Positions 5,676 to 6,709 of a DNA stretch of 6,709 nt are shown here, piece by piece; position 1 is the stretch's first letter, and each line of letters starts with the position of its first letter. Below the pieces are notes generated by a model. That model saw nothing but the letters and a program-made list of their open reading frames with translations, searched no databases and was not told the DNA's origin. The DNA lies in the NCBI GenBank assembly GCA_947625005.1, contig CANQNA010000073.1, forward strand, positions 1 through 6,709, in the 5' to 3' direction. Both the position numbers and the translations under genes were made by a program. The stretch comes from an uncultured Bacilli bacterium (GTDB lineage: Bacteria; Bacillota_I; Bacilli_A; RF39; UBA660).

Positions 5676-6709
5676 ATGTTTGGTAAAGTATTAAGTATTA
5701 AAGATAATCATGTAATATTAGAAAATTTAAGTCATGAAGCTCAAGCTAATTATTTAAATATTCATGTAATTTTTCCGGAAGATAATCGAAGTGTTGTAGG
5801 AGAAATAATTAATATTTCAGAAGAAACAATTACTATTCTTTTAGTAGGAGAAATTAGAAATGAAAACTTTACTAGCGGAGTAATAAAAAAACCATCTTTT
5901 AAAAATGGTTGTCGTATAATTTATAAAGGAGAATTAGAACTTATTTTAGGTAGCCAAGATATAGCAAGCAGAACCACTTTATTTTTAGGAAAAAGTAACA
6001 TTTATGAAGGCTATAATATTAGTGCTAATTTAACTGATTTTTTTGCTAATCATTTTGCTATTATTGGAAATACAGGTAGTGGTAAAAGTTGCGGAGTCGC
6101 TCGAATTTTACAAAATATATTTTTGCATAATAATGAAGGTAATCCTAAAAATGCTCATTTAGTTATTTTTGATGTTTATGGAGAATATAATAAAGCTTTA
6201 AATATATTAAATGAAGTTCCAGAGTTGGGGTTTAAACATTTTTCTACTAAAACAGATATGAGTGATGGCGAATTAGTTAACATTCCTGCTTATTTTTTAG
6301 GAGTAGATGATTTAGCCTTATTACTTAATGCAACTAGTGCTAATCAACTTTCTATTTTAGAAAAGACTTTAAAATTAGTTTATATTTTTAAATCTCCTAA
6401 TGAAGTAGCAAAAAACTACAAAAATGATATTATTGCTTCAACTCTTTTAGACATTTTAACGAGTGGAAAAACTAGTACTCAAATAAGAGATCAAGTTATA
6501 GCAGTATTATCAAGATATAACACAGAGACTTTAAATATAGATGCTCCGATTATCCAACCTGGATATACTAGAACTATTAAACAATGTTTAAATATTGATC
6601 AAACAGGAAAAATAAATTCTTTGCAATATGTCATAGAATATTTAGAAAAATTTCAAAAAATAGATTTGAGCAACTTAAAAAGTGAACAAGAATTAGTTTA
6701 TTCTCTTGA
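5676..6709 (+). CDS. HerA-like (DUF87) ATPase, 3' end cut by window
   Basis: At least 344 residues are open to the window edge, with no stop in frame. Residues about 1-100 are beta-rich and look like the HAS-barrel that precedes HerA ATPase domains. The RecA/FtsK-like ATPase core begins about 105: Walker A GNTGSGKS at 131-138, then LVIFDVYGEYNKA at 162-174, whose D-x-x-G-E-Y motif is typical of HerA/DUF87 proteins. The later Walker B and arginine finger would lie in the missing part. HerA proteins form hexameric DNA translocases, often with the nuclease NurA in end resection; related ATPases also serve in antiphage systems. The start is chosen from AGGTGAG 5 bases before the ATG and because the N-terminal fold is complete from there. 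Nothing upstream points to a defence island; the partner gene, if any, is beyond the window. Confidence 0.82.
   Translation, partial: MFGKVLSIKDNHVILENLSHEAQANYLNIHVIFPEDNRSVVGEIINISEETITILLVGEIRNENFTSGVIKKPSFKNGCRIIYKGELELILGSQDIASRTTLFLGKSNIYEGYNISANLTDFFANHFAIIGNTGSGKSCGVARILQNIFLHNNEGNPKNAHLVIFDVYGEYNKALNILNEVPELGFKHFSTKTDMSDGELVNIPAYFLGVDDLALLLNATSANQLSILEKTLKLVYIFKSPNEVAKNYKNDIIASTLLDILTSGKTSTQIRDQVIAVLSRYNTETLNIDAPIIQPGYTRTIKQCLNIDQTGKINSLQYVIEYLEKFQKIDLSNLKSEQELVYSL

Noticed and set aside
6707..6709. TGA as the last three bases, apparently ending the HerA-like gene
   Set aside because: The reading frame from 5676 reads TCT CTT at 6702-6707, so this TGA is out of frame and the gene continues past the window.

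Overview
The window comes from a strongly AT-rich, low-GC Gram-positive-type bacterium. It has Bacillota-style Shine-Dalgarno sequences, TATAAT -10 boxes, a lipoprotein PrsA-like foldase, RecX, and YjcZ-like mini-proteins. Tryptophan is read from TGG and no long gene contains an in-frame TGA. No stop here is TGA either, so the standard bacterial code is supported but not proven. The gene content resembles uncultured gut Bacilli/Mollicutes-related lineages; that is an inference from style, not an identification.

Layout. Positions 1-194 hold no gene, but carry a probable terminator of an upstream gene and two candidate promoters. Positions 195-3137 are a two-gene secreted/surface operon. Its first product is a wall-active glucosaminidase with an SH3b domain and a C-terminal dockerin. 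Its second is a membrane-anchored beta-sandwich protein with an Ig-like domain and a cadherin-like domain; it starts 3 bases after the first gene stops. A terminator follows, and its 3' arm overlaps the -35 box of the next promoter. Positions 3203-4193 carry recX and a small two-helix membrane protein that overlaps recX by 17 bases. A bidirectional terminator separates them from the convergent lipoprotein foldase gene (prsA-like, minus strand, 4233-5252). Divergent from prsA are two tandem mini-genes (33 and 42 residues) of YjcZ-like type, preceded by a sequence matching the sigma-K promoter consensus. After their terminator, a HerA-like ATPase gene runs off the right edge.

How the parts may work together. 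The glucosaminidase would trim peptidoglycan glycan strands. PrsA would help exported proteins such as this one fold outside the membrane. The anchored beta-sandwich protein is a possible docking partner for the dockerin. RecX and the HerA-like ATPase belong to DNA recombination and repair, and nothing here ties them to the surface genes. The most interesting points are the domain order of the glucosaminidase, where the module that normally follows the catalytic part lies in front of it, the dockerin next to a candidate surface receptor, and the sigma-K-like promoter of the mini-gene pair. I see no CRISPR array, tRNA, rRNA, insertion sequence or phage gene.
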